From assembly GCF_051488665.1 (NCBI RefSeq), contig NZ_JBPSEG010000005.1:162316-226315 (forward strand): 64,000 bases of DNA, written 5' to 3'. The notes below the pieces were generated by a model. The model searched no databases. It worked only from the letters and a program-made list of their open reading frames with translations, and was not told the origin of the DNA. The translations under genes were made by a program, and so were the position numbers. Source of the stretch: Melioribacter sp051488665 (GTDB lineage Bacteria; Bacteroidota; Ignavibacteria; Ignavibacteriales; Melioribacteraceae). Numbering within the stretch: the first letter of the stretch is position 1; the number at the start of each line of letters is the position of its first letter. Positions 62,423 through 64,000 of the stretch are shown here, in pieces.

Positions 62423-63415
62423 TTATTCATTTAATATTTTCTCTATTTTGTTCAGCTCTTCCGAACTAAATTCAAGATTGTCGAGCGCTTTGACGGCGTC
62501 TTCGATCTGTTCCACTTTGCTTGCGCCGATTAATGCGGAAGTAATAACCGGTTTTCGCAATACCCACGCTATTGCCATTTGAGCCAAAGTTTGATTTCTG
62601 CCTGCGGCTATCTCGTTCAGTTTTTTCACTTTTTCAAGTTTATCCTGAGTAATTCTTTCGGGTTTCAAAAAGCCCCACGGTTTGGAAGCGCGCGAACCTT
62701 CCGGAATTCCTTTTAAATATTTATCGGTAAGCAGTCCCTGTTCCAGCGGAGAAAATACGATGGCTCCAACTCCTTCCTTTTCGAGCAAGTCGGTTAAACC
62801 GTCTTCAATCCATCTGTCGAACATACTGTAACGAGGTTGATGAATTAATAAATGATGACCCATTTGCTTCAGGATATCGACCGCCTTTTTAGTTTCTTCG
62901 GGCTTGTATTGTGAAATTCCGACATACAAAGCTTTTCCGCTTCTTAAAATCTGGTCGAGCGCGCCCATTGTCTCTTCCAGAGGAGTTTCAGGGTCGGGAC
63001 GATGATGATAAAAAATATCGACATACTCCAATCCCATTCTTTTAAGGCTTTGATCGAGGGATGCGATCAAATACTTACGCGAGCCGAAGTCTCCGTAAGG
63101 GCCCGGCCACATTCCCCATCCCGCCTTTGTGGAAATGATTAATTCGTCTCTGTAAGGCTTCAAATCTTTTTTCAAAATGACCCCGAAGTTTTCTTCTGCG
63201 GAGCCCGGAGGCGGTCCGTAATTGTTTGCCAGATCGAAATGAGTAATGCCGAGATCGAACGCGCGGCGTACAATAGCCCGCCCGTTTTCGAAAACGTCGA
63301 CTCCGCCAAAGTTATGCCACAATCCCAATGAAATTGCCGGTAGTTTTAAGCCGCTCTTCCCGCAGCGGTTGTATTTCATTTTGTCGTATCTGTTTCCGGA
63401 AGCTAAATATTCCAT
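62423..63415 (-). CDS. aldo/keto reductase, YghZ/glyceraldehyde-3-phosphate reductase-like
   Basis: A 330-residue NADPH-dependent oxidoreductase. The start is placed at the ATG 63415, preceded by CGGAGGGAAA; the frame is open 33 bases further but without a ribosome site. FDLANNYGPPPGSAEENFG carries the catalytic Asp and Tyr, LIISTKAGWGMWPGPYGDFG the Lys, and YVDIFYHHRPDPETPLEET the His. SALIGASKVEQIEDAV is the cofactor-phosphate region. This pattern belongs to the YghZ group that reduces methylglyoxal and L-glyceraldehyde-3-phosphate. Its start is 20 bases... the next gene downstream, bfr, begins 28 bases after its stop. Confidence 0.9.
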   Translation of the reverse strand: MEYLASGNRYDKMKYNRCGKSGLKLPAISLGLWHNFGGVDVFENGRAIVRRAFDLGITHFDLANNYGPPPGSAEENFGVILKKDLKPYRDELIISTKAGWGMWPGPYGDFGSRKYLIASLDQSLKRMGLEYVDIFYHHRPDPETPLEETMGALDQILRSGKALYVGISQYKPEETKKAVDILKQMGHHLLIHQPRYSMFDRWIEDGLTDLLEKEGVGAIVFSPLEQGLLTDKYLKGIPEGSRASKPWGFLKPERITQDKLEKVKKLNEIAAGRNQTLAQMAIAWVLRKPVITSALIGASKVEQIEDAVKALDNLEFSSEELNKIEKILNE

Positions 63416-63448
63416 TTTCCCTCCGTTTCTTGAAAAATAACCATACAA

Positions 63449-63732
63449 AGATAATCTAAATTTTATTTAAATTTTAGTGGGAATTCTCTAACGAGCATCA
63501 GATATTTGAGTGTGTCCATAATTATTGAGAACAGAATAAATTATTATTAAACAAAGTAATTTTTTATATGGAAATGTATTAGCGTTGATTTTCGCAGAAT
63601 CATTAATGCAGCGTATAGCATGAATGGCGGATAAGAATTATTATTCATATTTATCGCGTTTGTACTTTTAGCTGTCCATCCGATCCGGAATAAAACTATT
63701 ATATGATTAAAACAAAGTAATAAATTCCGGTT
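63449..63732. other. non-coding AT-rich gap upstream of the aldo/keto reductase
   Basis: Part of a stretch of over 500 bases without an intact gene. It contains two copies of an AAACAAAGTAAT motif (near 63552 and 63710) and short broken frames only. No promoter, RNA gene or terminator could be supported here. Confidence 0.5.
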
Positions 63733-63861
63733 TCAATTCACAACGCGTCCGTCGAACAAATTTATTATTCTGTTTGCGAATTTCGCATATTCGGGCGAGT
63801 GGGTTACTTTCAGACTTCCGTAAAGATATAATGGATTTACTAATGGATCATCACAAAGATT
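63733..63861 (-). pseudogene. decayed remnant of an ABC transporter ATP-binding protein (LolD/MacB type)
   Basis: On the minus strand, reading into a TGA at 63735-63733, the last 24 codons give THSPEYAKFANRI and NLFDGRVV, the C-terminal switch-His region of LolD/MacB-type ATPases, which end in a THS...A.R...L.DGR pattern. Just upstream in the same frame CDDPLVNP may be what is left of the Walker B DEPTGNLD. There is no start, P-loop or signature motif, and the frame closes at about 63865. Best read as a deleted gene remnant. Confidence 0.6.
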
Positions 63862-63891
63862 TCATAGCTGTGTTATATTAAATACATATAT

Positions 63892-63933
63892 AAAAAACGG
63901 AGAGCATCATTCATAATCATATATTGCTCTCCG
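63892..63933 (-). terminator. Rho-independent terminator for the gene entering from the right edge
   Basis: CGGAGAGCA (63898-63906) and TGCTCTCCG (63925-63933) form a 9-bp stem; in the minus direction it is followed by six T (A at 63892-63897). It lies 27 bases beyond the stop at 63961. Confidence 0.85.
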
Positions 63934-63960
63934 CTAATTTCTATTAATCAATTATTCGCC

Positions 63961-64000
63961 TTATTTCATCAAAGTCATTTTACCGACTGCAGAATATTTT
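63961..64000 (-). CDS. C-terminal end of a T9SS-sorted protein (cut by window edge)
   Basis: The last 12 codons on the minus strand read KYSAVGKMTLMK then TAA. This closing pattern, a Gly-Lys-Met strand and a short basic tail, matches the end of the type IX sorting domains in this window (compare VGKMVYVK at 19062 and RKIVLMK at 5540). A terminator follows. Nothing can be said about the rest of the protein. Confidence 0.65.
   Translation of the reverse strand, partial: KYSAVGKMTLMK

Overview
The window looks like chromosomal DNA of a member of the Ignavibacteriota (Chlorobi/Bacteroidota group), most like Melioribacter or a close relative. This is inferred from content, not from a database match. 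The supporting signs are type IX secretion (T9SS) sorting tails of the form YPNPFNPTT...VYNILGQ ending in KIVLMK, a TonB-dependent receptor with an N-terminal carboxypeptidase-like domain, weak ribosome-binding sites before several genes, a multi-enzyme glycan-degradation locus and a very large set of multiheme cytochromes c as expected of a metal- or electrode-respiring anaerobe.

Layout. (1) Positions 1-20510, nearly all minus strand, form a carbohydrate-use region. It has a phosphorylase/glycosidase operon (GH94, GH130, CBM9-like protein, GH125, GH3), a TonB-dependent receptor, a secreted beta-helix protein whose T9SS tail is out of frame, then after a terminator an MFS sugar transporter, a ROK kinase, a NagB-PIG-L fusion and the start of L-fucose isomerase. 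A secreted glucose/sorbosone-dehydrogenase-like protein lies upstream. (2) 20592-23172: a small membrane-barrel protein and a chorismate mutase/prephenate dehydratase/ACT/DAHP synthase fusion. (3) 23320-37344, plus strand, is the most striking part: an extracellular-electron-transfer island. The first operon encodes a HybA-like FeS protein, a HybB/NrfD-like quinone protein, a 13-heme cytochrome, a sensor kinase with periplasmic heme motifs and a zinc-ribbon-like insert in its ATPase domain, and two receiver proteins with GcvH-like domains and no DNA-binding domain. After a terminator, a second operon encodes a 16-heme cytochrome fused to a cytochrome b, a tetraheme cytochrome, an outer-membrane porin-like barrel, a 14-heme cytochrome and a 9-heme lipoprotein. 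By motif count these five cytochromes carry 56 c-type hemes, enough for a path from quinol to the cell surface.

(4) 37409-52420 is mostly housekeeping: pdxB, pckA, two lipopolysaccharide-core transferases, fbp, a split heterodimeric ABC exporter with a D-lactate-dehydrogenase-like gene between its halves, serS and leuS. (5) 52601-57475: queC and queF, separated by an AT-rich restriction-modification pair, followed by tyrosine phenol-lyase. (6) 57550-64000: a GlnD-like protein, murI, a G-rich repeat, a NUDIX hydrolase, a palindromic element, bacterioferritin, an aldo/keto reductase, a decayed ABC-ATPase remnant and the last residues of another T9SS-sorted protein.

No CRISPR array, rRNA, tRNA, insertion sequence or phage gene was recognised. 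All assignments come from reading motifs; no similarity search was run.
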